Below, piece after piece: positions 6,772-13,286 of a DNA stretch of 13,286 bases. Made by a program: the position numbers and the translations under genes. Source of the DNA: an uncultured Clostridia bacterium (GTDB taxonomy: Bacteria > Bacillota > Clostridia > Oscillospirales > Ruminococcaceae); contig CANRDG010000038.1 in NCBI GenBank assembly GCA_947629275.1, positions 1 through 13,286 on the forward strand, read 5' to 3'. How positions within the stretch are numbered: the first letter of the stretch is position 1; each line of letters opens with the position of its first letter. The notes below the pieces were generated by a model, which did no database searches, was not told the DNA's origin, and saw only the letters and a program-made list of their open reading frames with translations.

Positions 6772-6816
6772 ATCGGACATGACGGTTTTTAACGATCTTA
6801 CGAAAGGATGGTATTT

Positions 6817-9276
6817 ATGACTGCAAAAAAACAACGCAGCAATAATGACGGTGCGGTATTGCTTACAGTGCTGACTGTGGCGTGTTTTGCGGCAATATTG
6901 CTGACGGCAGTGCTTTCGTTTGTTGGCCGTGCGCATACCAATGCGTATAACAATTACAACAGCGAACAGGCATATTATATCGCGTCATCAGCTTTGGGCA
7001 GTATTCATGATTACTTTGAAGAAGCGGACGGTTCTTATACCCAACTGATGAATATGGCTACCGCAAATGGCAATGCTGGCACAAGCGGCACGCTTAAGTT
7101 TTCCGGAAGCTCGGACAATAAAGAAATATCAGACCTTATCAGCGACAGCAACTGTACTGTTAAGGTATCCCGCATGGGCGACGGCTATATCAAAGTCGCT
7201 GTAACAGGCTATTGCCGCGGTCAGGCAGAAACGATAAATGCGTATTATACTGTTGAAGAAGAGAAGAGCAACGGTAACATCGATAACGCTCTTTATAGTG
7301 ACGGTTCAACCTCTCTTGACGTTTGCGCTTCGTCCAGCGGTCCGTTTACTTCAAGAGATTCTTATAATATAAGAAACAATACCGTAGCCACGGGTACGGT
7401 CGTTGCCGGATTTAATTTTGTAACAAATGCAAATTATACATGGAAGTCCGACACCACCAAAAATGCAAAGAATTATGTTATTGTAGGTCATAACTGTCTG
7501 CTTAATAACCCGGTGAATTTCCTACCTAAAGACAAAAAGACCGCAGACGGAACTACACCCGACAATACCTCTCAGTTTATTGCGGTCGGCGGTATGTTCA
7601 GCGTTGTAAATGGTCCGACGCAAATTGGTGATATCGGCGGCAAGGAAATGGATGTTTATTGCAATAATTTTAGCATGTCGTCTAACTCTGCTTATACGCA
7701 GTATGGCAATATATACTGCTATAAAATGACTGAAGATGAATTTAAGAAAGTCCATAGCCTGCAAACTACTGATCTTACAAAAAATCCATGCGATTGTGAT
7801 ACGCTCGACATGAGCAAGAATGGCAAATTCACACTAAAGCCGGAGAGTAATTTTATTGTTGATGGCAGCGTTTATATTGACGGCGAATTTGATTTTGCAG
7901 CAAAGCCTCAGCATGAAACAAAAATAAGCGGCGATCTGTATTTAGGCGCTGACACAAAAATAATTTATAATGAATCAACGTTCTACAATGGCACTCAGAG
8001 CAATGTTAATTTTTCTGCTAGGCTCACTATCACAAAACTCCATGCTCCCGGTTTGTCATATAAGGATGTCGCAACGCTCGTAAAGCATGGTGTTATAAGA
8101 TTTGAGGGTACAACTGAAGATTGGGCAAAGAATATAGATCCGAATGCAGGAGATACTGTGCTTTCTCCTATGCTTTCCCCTTATTTTGATACAGTTACCT
8201 TCAGCAATAATGTACCTACAAGCAGAGAGGCAAAGCCGCAAACAGACTTTATCGACGGTAATTATCAGAAGTCATATGAGCCTACAGCAGATTACCTCAG
8301 CAAACATATAGAGGTAAAAACTGCGTTTGAAGCTGCTGCCAATGACCCGACAAAATTTGATATTAAAAACTATTTTGTTACAGGAGGTCATACTGAATCT
8401 GATTTGAACAACGCCAGTTTTGACTACTATATAGATCATTCAAACGATGGCGTAAATGCGTGCGTATTGTCCGGATTGAATGGAGCTAACAGAAACAGTG
8501 GTCAGGGTGCAACTATATTTGTTGACCTTGACAAGATCGGCGCAGACTTTGTAATAGTATTGAAGCCACAATGGGGAAACAGCTTGACCTTTGAGCAAAA
8601 TCAGGGAAATCCGACTATCGTTGTTAAAAACGGAGAAATGGACGAAAACGGAGAATGGACAAAGAAGCCGGAACACAATCTCTATATCATAACTGCAAAA
8701 GATGATGCAGGATATAAAATAACCGGACAGAAATTCGGTGTTTTCGATTACTATACCTATAAGTATGTTTGCATTGAAAGAAGAGCAATAAATGTTGCAT
8801 CTTATATTGAAAACGGCGAACAAAAGGGTAGGGTATTCGCTTCTGCTGCTGATAATGAATTTACTGATAAATCAGGTACAGCAGTAGGTGTATATACGCC
8901 TATGCCAACACGCACATACTTCATGCTGTATAATGATAAAGATGAACTTCATTTGGAACAGGGAGAAGATGGTACACCAATATTTATTGAGGCGACCATA
9001 TATGCACCTAAATCACTGATAGAAATACCGGATAGTTACGGTTCAAAACAAGTGTATCTGTTAAAGGAGCCTGATTCAAAGAAAGTAACATTCTTAGATG
9101 ATGCCGACGGTACAAATGCAAGGCTGTCATGTCTGGGTGCAATAGTTTGCAGCCAGTTTAAGTGCGGAAACCAGTTTGGCGTATCGTTCGTACCGCCCTC
9201 ACCTGATGCAGGCATCGGCGGCGGCTCGTCTAGCGGCGGAACAAAAATCGAATTCAGCCACTATGAGTCCAGATAA
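6817..9276 (+). CDS. Very large PilX/GspK-like minor pilin, probable tip component
   Basis: The N-terminus is a short basic leader, then G-AVLLTVLTVACFAAILLTAVLSFV (about residues 12-36) and SEQAYYIASSALGSI. This is the pattern of PilX and GspK proteins, which start with a hydrophobic helix and an A-x-Y/F-x-A-x-x-G/A-L segment; it lacks the Glu at +5 of ordinary prepilins. At about 819 aa it is several times longer than typical PilX (under 200 aa) or GspK (about 300 aa). The exposed part contains beta-rich stretches resembling polymer-like shields (VDGSVYIDGEFDF, KISGDLYLGADTKI), many Cys residues, and a C-terminal block with the ATIYAPKSLIEI ... GAIVCSQF signature common in this class, ending in a Gly/Ser-rich linker. 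I chose ATG 6817 because AAGGA (6804-6808) is 8 nt upstream; the ATG at 6808 overlaps that site. GspK analogues cap the fibre tip, so adhesion is a reasonable inference. Confidence 0.8.
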   Translation: MTAKKQRSNNDGAVLLTVLTVACFAAILLTAVLSFVGRAHTNAYNNYNSEQAYYIASSALGSIHDYFEEADGSYTQLMNMATANGNAGTSGTLKFSGSSDNKEISDLISDSNCTVKVSRMGDGYIKVAVTGYCRGQAETINAYYTVEEEKSNGNIDNALYSDGSTSLDVCASSSGPFTSRDSYNIRNNTVATGTVVAGFNFVTNANYTWKSDTTKNAKNYVIVGHNCLLNNPVNFLPKDKKTADGTTPDNTSQFIAVGGMFSVVNGPTQIGDIGGKEMDVYCNNFSMSSNSAYTQYGNIYCYKMTEDEFKKVHSLQTTDLTKNPCDCDTLDMSKNGKFTLKPESNFIVDGSVYIDGEFDFAAKPQHETKISGDLYLGADTKIIYNESTFYNGTQSNVNFSARLTITKLHAPGLSYKDVATLVKHGVIRFEGTTEDWAKNIDPNAGDTVLSPMLSPYFDTVTFSNNVPTSREAKPQTDFIDGNYQKSYEPTADYLSKHIEVKTAFEAAANDPTKFDIKNYFVTGGHTESDLNNASFDYYIDHSNDGVNACVLSGLNGANRNSGQGATIFVDLDKIGADFVIVLKPQWGNSLTFEQNQGNPTIVVKNGEMDENGEWTKKPEHNLYIITAKDDAGYKITGQKFGVFDYYTYKYVCIERRAINVASYIENGEQKGRVFASAADNEFTDKSGTAVGVYTPMPTRTYFMLYNDKDELHLEQGEDGTPIFIEATIYAPKSLIEIPDSYGSKQVYLLKEPDSKKVTFLDDADGTNARLSCLGAIVCSQFKCGNQFGVSFVPPSPDAGIGGGSSSGGTKIEFSHYESR

Positions 9277-9288
9277 GGAGGCGTTTAT

Positions 9289-9708
9289 ATGAAATTGTTT
9301 AAACGCATACTTGAAAAGCGCAAAAATAATGAAAAAGGTCTGACGCTCGTAGAAGTTATAGTCGCGACTACTATATTCGGCATTCTTGCAGGTATGATAT
9401 GCACTGCTGCTAATTATTCAATGAGACAGCAGACAGAGACCGTGCGCTGGAACGAACAGACCGACAAGCAGACTTCATACCTTTCTCAGGAAAGAAATGA
9501 AGATCAGACCGGCAAAGAATTTAATGGCGGCACAACGTCGTATAAACTTGTGCTTGTTCCCGATGCGGGAGGGGCAGATGTAGTTCTGACGGACGAAAAT
9601 ATCGGCATCTATCAGATGAATACCATTCATGATAAAGATGCTGCTGGTAATGACCTGCCCACCTTTGAAGATGCGCAGATATACTTTTTCCGCGTAGATA
9701 ACCCATAA
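9289..9708 (+). CDS. Type IV prepilin, small minor pilin (GspI/PilV-like)
   Basis: The 139-aa protein has a textbook class III prepilin signal: a 17-residue basic leader ending KG, then LTLVEVIVATTIFGILAGM with Glu at +5 (E22). Cleavage by the prepilin peptidase is expected after G17, with methylation of the new N-terminal Leu. The mature part has the long N-terminal helix (to about residue 70, with QQTETVRWNEQTDKQ on its exposed half) followed by a small beta region, and no conserved disulfide pair. AAGGAGG (9275-9281) overlaps the stop of the preceding gene and lies 7 nt from the ATG. Its position between GspK-like and GspJ-like genes and its length suggest the I/V role in the initiation complex; it could instead be a major pilin, which cannot be excluded from sequence alone. 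Confidence 0.85.
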   Translation: MKLFKRILEKRKNNEKGLTLVEVIVATTIFGILAGMICTAANYSMRQQTETVRWNEQTDKQTSYLSQERNEDQTGKEFNGGTTSYKLVLVPDAGGADVVLTDENIGIYQMNTIHDKDAAGNDLPTFEDAQIYFFRVDNP

Positions 9709-9718
9709 GGAGGCTGCT

Positions 9719-11647
9719 ATGAATAATATGCAAAAACATAAGAATAATAGTGGCTTTACGCTGGTAGAGCTTATAGTTGTTATGTGCATCATGGGCATAA
9801 TCATGGGCGCAGTTCTCAACTTTTTAAGACCTACCGCGCGGCTGTACAACACTACAAACAAGTACCTCAACCAAGAGGAAGCCGTGGATATGATAGCAGA
9901 TTATCTTAAAGACGATCTGATGTATGCGACCGGTGTGTTTGTAATTAGAAGCAATCAAGCAGATATAAACGAGCTTGCTCAACGAGAAGCTTCAATGGTT
10001 GGTTCTCCATTTTTGGATAATTTTGATTTTAAAAACTGCATCGTGCTCGATAATACTTCAATACGCTCGTCAGGCACGGCAGCAGCTGTGAGAAGTGGTG
10101 CAACAGGCACTATTTCAAAGTATGCTCTGAAAAACGGTAGTTACGTTGACGTTACCTCAGACCCCTCGCTTTTGCAGGGCAAGGAGCTTTACAGAAATAC
10201 GTTCGCACTGCAAGATCAGTCATTCATGGGCGAAGATCAGTACAGATTTGGTGTTTCTTGTAACACTACGGGCGAATTATGTGCTTTGACGGTGCACATG
10301 GAAGTAGCTTCTTTGGTGCGCGATGCTGACACCGATACTTATAAGGTGCATGAGATCGAGTTTGAAGCCGATAAGCCTATCGAATTTATGAATTTCAAGA
10401 CAAGCACTGTAACAAGTCTTTTCGGCGTGTGGGATGATGCAGGGGCGTATACCGGCGATGATTATATTTACATCTTCTATAACAGAAAAGACAAGATAAC
10501 GCAGGATAATGTGCGCTTTACTTGTGAGTTCTATCTTATGGATTCTGAGGGTAACTATATGGACGACCCTGTCTACAGCGCTACGGTCGTTGACCCTGCG
10601 GATATAAGAGAAGAAGTTAAAAAGAACGTTGAGGAACGCAACCTTGAGGTAATAGAAGGCACAGACGGCTATGTATATCGCAGAACAGGGTATTTTGCCA
10701 CTATAAAGGACGTACATGATATAAATCATCCTAATGTTGTTGACCTTGCAAATATAACAGGCAGCACCCCGGGCGAGACCAGGAAATTGTATGCCGTATA
10801 TACCAAGACTTTGAAGACGGACGAAAAAGTTTCAGTTAATTTCTATCAAGATAAAGATAAAAGTTATTCTATCAAGTCTGTACTTGACAGACCTTTTGGT
10901 GATGATATTACCTCTGAAGTACCTGCGTGGGAAAAAGAAACGGAAACCAGCACAGGAGTTTATGAAGTGTGCTACTGGGCTTCATGCTCTACCGATGAAA
11001 GGCAGCTTTCGTTTAGTCATATCACTTCAGATCTGGACGTATATAAAGCCAGCCATAAGGAGTATAAGGTTTCGTTTGTAGATCAAAGCGGTAATCCTGC
11101 TAAATGGATAGATGCTGACGGAAATGAAGTTGATTTTGTCAGAGTGCGTGAGGGCGAAGGTGTACTTGACACTCAGTTGCCTAGCCTCAACCCGTTTATC
11201 GTTGATCCCGGTGATTATTCATGGGTGTTCAAAGACGGTGAACATGCAGGAGAAGCAGTAGACAGTTCAAAGCCTATAAATGCTCCGACTACGGTAACTA
11301 TAAAATTTGTTCCCAAACCTGCTGTTACTTTTTCTACAAGCTGGGACTCTCATAACCACTGGCCGGGATATTGCCAGCCAATAATCGTTATAACTGATAC
11401 AGAAGAAATGACTGTTGATACGAAGTTTAAAATAACAATGAACTTTACTTCTGATCTTGACAACATAGCTAACGGACCGTATAATGCAAATAAGGTCGGA
11501 GAATCTATCACAGGTAAAACACTTGTTCTGACTGTAACACCGACAGGCAATACAAATCGTCTGGAAGTCAATTTCCAAATAAAGAACAAAGACGGCTCAG
11601 ATTTTGATGTTGATCCGAGCTCGCTCGTAGTAGAAAAAATCAGTTAG
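9719..11647 (+). CDS. Large modular prepilin (GspJ/PilW-like) with surface repeats and possible carbohydrate-binding module
   Basis: The 642-aa protein starts with a 12-residue leader ending SG, then FTLVELIVVMCIMGIIMG with Glu at +5 (E17): a canonical prepilin peptidase site. Residues 13-230 have the GspJ/PilW look (NQEEAVDMIADYLKDDL after the helix, then beta strands). Residues 371-448 and 449-533 look like two beta-grasp InlB/Flg_new-type repeats: VSVNFYQD ... ITSDLDVYKAS and YKVSFVDQSGN ... TVTIKFV. Residues 535-642 form a separate beta domain starting SWDSHNHWPGYCQPIIVI, whose layout recalls family 2 carbohydrate-binding modules. Repeats of this sort are common in secreted adhesins of gut Firmicutes and unusual on a pilin. 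AAGGAGG (9707-9713) overlaps the previous stop and lies 5 nt from the ATG. It is the last gene of the operon; hairpins follow the stop. Confidence 0.85.
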   Translation: MNNMQKHKNNSGFTLVELIVVMCIMGIIMGAVLNFLRPTARLYNTTNKYLNQEEAVDMIADYLKDDLMYATGVFVIRSNQADINELAQREASMVGSPFLDNFDFKNCIVLDNTSIRSSGTAAAVRSGATGTISKYALKNGSYVDVTSDPSLLQGKELYRNTFALQDQSFMGEDQYRFGVSCNTTGELCALTVHMEVASLVRDADTDTYKVHEIEFEADKPIEFMNFKTSTVTSLFGVWDDAGAYTGDDYIYIFYNRKDKITQDNVRFTCEFYLMDSEGNYMDDPVYSATVVDPADIREEVKKNVEERNLEVIEGTDGYVYRRTGYFATIKDVHDINHPNVVDLANITGSTPGETRKLYAVYTKTLKTDEKVSVNFYQDKDKSYSIKSVLDRPFGDDITSEVPAWEKETETSTGVYEVCYWASCSTDERQLSFSHITSDLDVYKASHKEYKVSFVDQSGNPAKWIDADGNEVDFVRVREGEGVLDTQLPSLNPFIVDPGDYSWVFKDGEHAGEAVDSSKPINAPTTVTIKFVPKPAVTFSTSWDSHNHWPGYCQPIIVITDTEEMTVDTKFKITMNFTSDLDNIANGPYNANKVGESITGKTLVLTVTPTGNTNRLEVNFQIKNKDGSDFDVDPSSLVVEKIS

Positions 11648-11658
11648 TCTTTTTGCAC

Positions 11659-11685
11659 CACCCTGCGGCTTAAAACCGCAGGGTG
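11659..11685. other. Perfect 10-bp hairpin after the last pilin gene
   Basis: CACCCTGCGG (11659-11668) and CCGCAGGGTG (11676-11685) flank a 7-nt loop. No T-run follows on either strand, so it is not a classic terminator by itself. It may protect the 3' end of the pilus mRNA or act with the hairpins that follow. Confidence 0.7.
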
Positions 11686-11726
11686 CCTGCAAGAGCTTCT
11701 CGGCAACGGGGCGCTCTTGCAGGCAC
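11683..11726. other. Perfect 14-bp inverted repeat in the convergent gap
   Basis: GTGCCTGCAAGAGC (11683-11696) and GCTCTTGCAGGCAC (11713-11726) are exact complements around a 16-nt loop. The left arm overlaps the end of the previous hairpin by 3 nt, so the two compete at their edges. A run of six A follows on the plus strand, which does not fit plus-strand termination. Confidence 0.8.
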
Positions 11727-11766
11727 AAAAAATGCCCCTGCTTTTCGCAGGAGCGTTGTGCTTTTG
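11727..11766. terminator. Terminator for the prepilin peptidase gene, possibly bidirectional
   Basis: GCCCCTGC (11734-11741) pairs with GCAGGAGC (11747-11754; one G-U pair) around TTTTC. Read on the minus strand the stem is followed by ATTTTTTG (11733-11726), a proper terminator 17 nt beyond the peptidase stop codon. On the plus strand an outer stem GCACAA/TTGTGC (11723-11728 with 11756-11761) and the T-rich tail TTTTGTTGTTT could terminate the pilus operon. Confidence 0.75.
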
Positions 11767-11770
11767 TTGT

Positions 11771-12586
11771 TTACTTTATAAATCCCGTAATGCGCAGATA
11801 TAGGTCGCCAAGTTGGTTGCCCCATATCGCAGAAGCGGCAATTCCCAAAGACAGCCACGGGCCAAACGCGAATTTGCTGCCGCCCGTTACTTTCTTTATT
11901 ATAATTCCTGCTATAGAGCCTGTAACAAGCCCTATTGCAAACGCGGCAACTACCGCTTTTACACCTAAAAACAAACCTGCCGCTGCCATTAAGTATACAT
12001 CGCCCCTGCCCATGGCTCTGCCTTTGCTGGCAAGTTCGATTATCAAAAGTATAAGGCTTACGGCGAATATGCCTATTATGCGGCTCACTATGCCGACATC
12101 GTTGTTAGGTACTTCTTCAAGGCCCAGCTGACAGCGCAGAGTATCTAGTATACCAAGCAGCGCTATGAACAGCACCACATAGTTTGAAATAAGCTGCGTG
12201 TCCCAGTCCATAAAAAATACAACTATCAGCGCGGAAAACAGCAGACATACAAGTATCGCCCGAAGTGGGTAGTACATAAAATCATAGTACATAAATACAA
12301 GCACGTAAAGTATACCGTTCAGCGACTCCACAACGCAGTATCTCGGGCTTATCGGCGCGCCGCAACTGCGGCATTTTCCGCGAAGTATAAGCCAGCTGAA
12401 CACAGGTATAAGGTCGTAGCGCTTTATCTCCGCGCCGCAGGTCATGCAGTGAGAGTTGCGCTTGATAAGCGATTCACCTGTAGGCAGGCGGTATATGCAC
12501 ACATTCAGAAAGCTGCCTATGGTTATACCGAATAAAAATATGAACACGTATACTATCAAAGAATATATCAGTTCGTTTACAGGCAT
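11771..12586 (-). CDS. pilD: Prepilin peptidase (type IV leader peptidase / methyltransferase)
   Basis: The 271-aa polytopic protein is a bifunctional aspartic peptidase of the PilD/GspO/ComC family, which cleaves prepilin leaders after Gly and N-methylates the new terminus. The N-terminal domain has GSFLNVCIYRLP (24-35) and two zinc-binding CxxC pairs (C47/C50 and C72/C75), typical of enzymes with the methyltransferase part. The catalytic aspartates are D127 in FFMDWDTQLI and D196 in GRGDVYLM; the usual G-x-GDVKL is here GRGDVYL. About eight hydrophobic segments span the chain and FGPWLSLG (241-248) matches the family C-terminal motif. AGAGGGGG (complement of 12595-12602) lies 8 nt upstream of the ATG. 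It is convergent with the pilus operon and divergent from pilB, with its own promoter. Its substrates are presumably the prepilins at 9289 and 9719. Confidence 0.95.
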   Translation of the reverse strand: MPVNELIYSLIVYVFIFLFGITIGSFLNVCIYRLPTGESLIKRNSHCMTCGAEIKRYDLIPVFSWLILRGKCRSCGAPISPRYCVVESLNGILYVLVFMYYDFMYYPLRAILVCLLFSALIVVFFMDWDTQLISNYVVLFIALLGILDTLRCQLGLEEVPNNDVGIVSRIIGIFAVSLILLIIELASKGRAMGRGDVYLMAAAGLFLGVKAVVAAFAIGLVTGSIAGIIIKKVTGGSKFAFGPWLSLGIAASAIWGNQLGDLYLRITGFIK

Positions 12587-12608
12587 TTTAAATTCCCCCT
12601 CTTATTTA

Positions 12609-12637
12609 ATTGTAGCACATAATTTTATATTTTACAA
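12609..12637 (-). promoter_or_regulatory. Promoter for the prepilin peptidase gene
   Basis: On the minus strand, -35 TTGTAA (12637-12632), 17-nt spacer, -10 TACAAT (12614-12609), preceded by ATGTGC, again a TRTG extension. The predicted transcript start is near 12602, giving a very short leader that begins at about the ribosome site. Confidence 0.65.
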
Positions 12638-12642
12638 GTGTT

Positions 12643-12670
12643 TTGATCTTGCAAAGCAAATTCTTATATA
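12643..12670 (+). promoter_or_regulatory. Weak candidate promoter for pilB
   Basis: TTGATC (12643-12648), 16-nt spacer, TATATA (12665-12670). The implied transcript start would fall inside or beside the ribosome site AAGGAAGG (12671-12678), an awkwardly short leader, so this may be wrong. No better plus-strand promoter is apparent between 12587 and 12684. Confidence 0.3.
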
Positions 12671-12684
12671 AAGGAAGGTTTAGT

Positions 12685-13286
12685 ATGGCTGATACCAGAA
12701 ATATGCGTATAGGTGATTACCTAGTTGAAAAAGGTCTGCTCTCCGAAGAGAACCTGATGAAAGTTCTCGCAAAGCAGAAAGAGTCAAAGGGCAAAATGTT
12801 CGGCGACGTTGTTGTAGATATGGGCTTTATATCCGACAAAGACTTTGCAAAAGCCCTCGGCGAAAGACTGAACGTAAAGTATGTAGACCTCGATCAGGTA
12901 ACATTTATCCCCGAGGTAGTAAAGAAAATACCCGAGTCGGTCGCGAGAAAGTATAACCTTATCGCTACCGAACTCAACGGCAGGAGACTTACAGTTGCAA
13001 CCAGCGACCCTGCAAACTTCTATATCTTTGAAGACGTAAGAATGATAACAGGCTGCGAAGTAAAGGCCGTTATTTCAACAAAATCCCTCATAGCCAAGTA
13101 CATAGGTCGAATGTATTCCGCAGGAAGCGCCGAAAATATAGCCGCCGAGGCTTCTCAGGCAGCCGAGGACGATGACGATCTCGATCTCGAAAACCTTGAT
13201 CTGTCGTCCGACAGAATCGAGAACGCGCCTATAGTTAAGCTTGCGAATACTATTATTGAAAACTCTCACCGCCATGAGGCTACCGA
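12685..13286 (+). CDS. pilB: Pilus extension ATPase PilB/GspE, N-terminal part (3' partial)
   Basis: The first 200 residues are seen before the window ends. Residues 8-62 form an MshEN/GspE-II N-terminal domain with two related halves: R-IG-DYLVEKGLLSEENLMKVLAKQ (8-31) and FG-DVVVDMGFISDKDFAKALGERL (39-62), followed by VKYVDLD and a second alpha/beta part to about 145. An acidic linker (EDDDDLDLENLDLSSD, 161-176) leads to APIVKLANTIIENSHRHEAT (181-200), the invariant start of the secretion-ATPase core (usually followed by DIHxEP). PilB hydrolyses ATP to drive pilin polymerisation through PilC. MshEN domains can bind c-di-GMP; here the motif is partly kept. The Walker and Asp/His boxes lie outside the window. 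ATG 12685 follows AAGGAAGG by 6 nt. PilB and not PilT is indicated because PilT lacks this N-terminal domain. Confidence 0.93.
   Translation, partial: MADTRNMRIGDYLVEKGLLSEENLMKVLAKQKESKGKMFGDVVVDMGFISDKDFAKALGERLNVKYVDLDQVTFIPEVVKKIPESVARKYNLIATELNGRRLTVATSDPANFYIFEDVRMITGCEVKAVISTKSLIAKYIGRMYSAGSAENIAAEASQAAEDDDDLDLENLDLSSDRIENAPIVKLANTIIENSHRHEAT

Noticed and set aside
6808..6816. ATG at 6808 as the start of the large minor-pilin gene
   Set aside because: This ATG overlaps the AAGGA ribosome site that properly serves the in-frame ATG at 6817, 8 nt downstream.
11683..11726. Insertion-sequence end or attachment site
   Set aside because: It is an isolated perfect palindrome with no transposase, no target duplication and no second copy in the window; treated as an unexplained hairpin.
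12456..12671. Plus-strand open frame of 71 codons before pilB
   Set aside because: It mostly lies opposite the prepilin peptidase 5' end, overlaps two promoters and has no supported function.

Overview
The window looks like a chromosomal stretch of a Gram-positive, probably clostridial (Ruminococcus/Oscillospiraceae-like) bacterium. Reasons: strong AGGAGG-type ribosome sites, sigma-A promoters with the Gram-positive TRTG extension, a type IV pilus locus with PilC, PilM, PilN, PilO, PilB and prepilin peptidase but no secretin or PilP, and surface-repeat types common in gut Firmicutes. The genus is an inference, not read from a marker gene.

Layout. (1) 1-1623: 3' part of a gene encoding an EAL (c-di-GMP phosphodiesterase) domain fused to a long beta-helix-like repeat region, ending at a bidirectional terminator. 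(2) 1687-2930: a divergent pair, an XRE regulator with a TPR-like tail (minus) and a four-helix membrane protein of unknown function (plus), each with a good promoter in the shared gap. (3) 3156-11647: a pilus operon read rightwards: pilC, a fused pilM-pilN gene, pilO, a hairpin, then three minor-pilin genes (a GspK/PilX-like protein of about 819 aa, a 139-aa GspI/PilV-like prepilin and a 642-aa GspJ/PilW-like prepilin with surface-repeat and possible carbohydrate-binding modules). (4) 11648-11770: three stacked hairpins between convergent genes. (5) 11771-12586: prepilin peptidase (minus). (6) 12685-end: start of the pilus extension ATPase gene pilB, with an MshEN-type N-terminus, cut by the window edge.

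How it fits together. The peptidase would process the prepilins. PilB would drive assembly through the membrane platform PilC, organised by the PilMN fusion and PilO. The three minor pilins probably form the priming/tip complex, and two of them carry very large exposed domains suited to adhesion. The EAL protein and the MshEN domain of PilB suggest, but do not prove, control of pilus extension by c-di-GMP.

The points most worth a second look are the PilM-PilN fusion, the EAL/beta-helix fusion, and the two oversized modular minor pilins. No clear major pilin and no PilT retraction ATPase are present in the window. I saw no rRNA, tRNA, CRISPR array, transposase or integrase.
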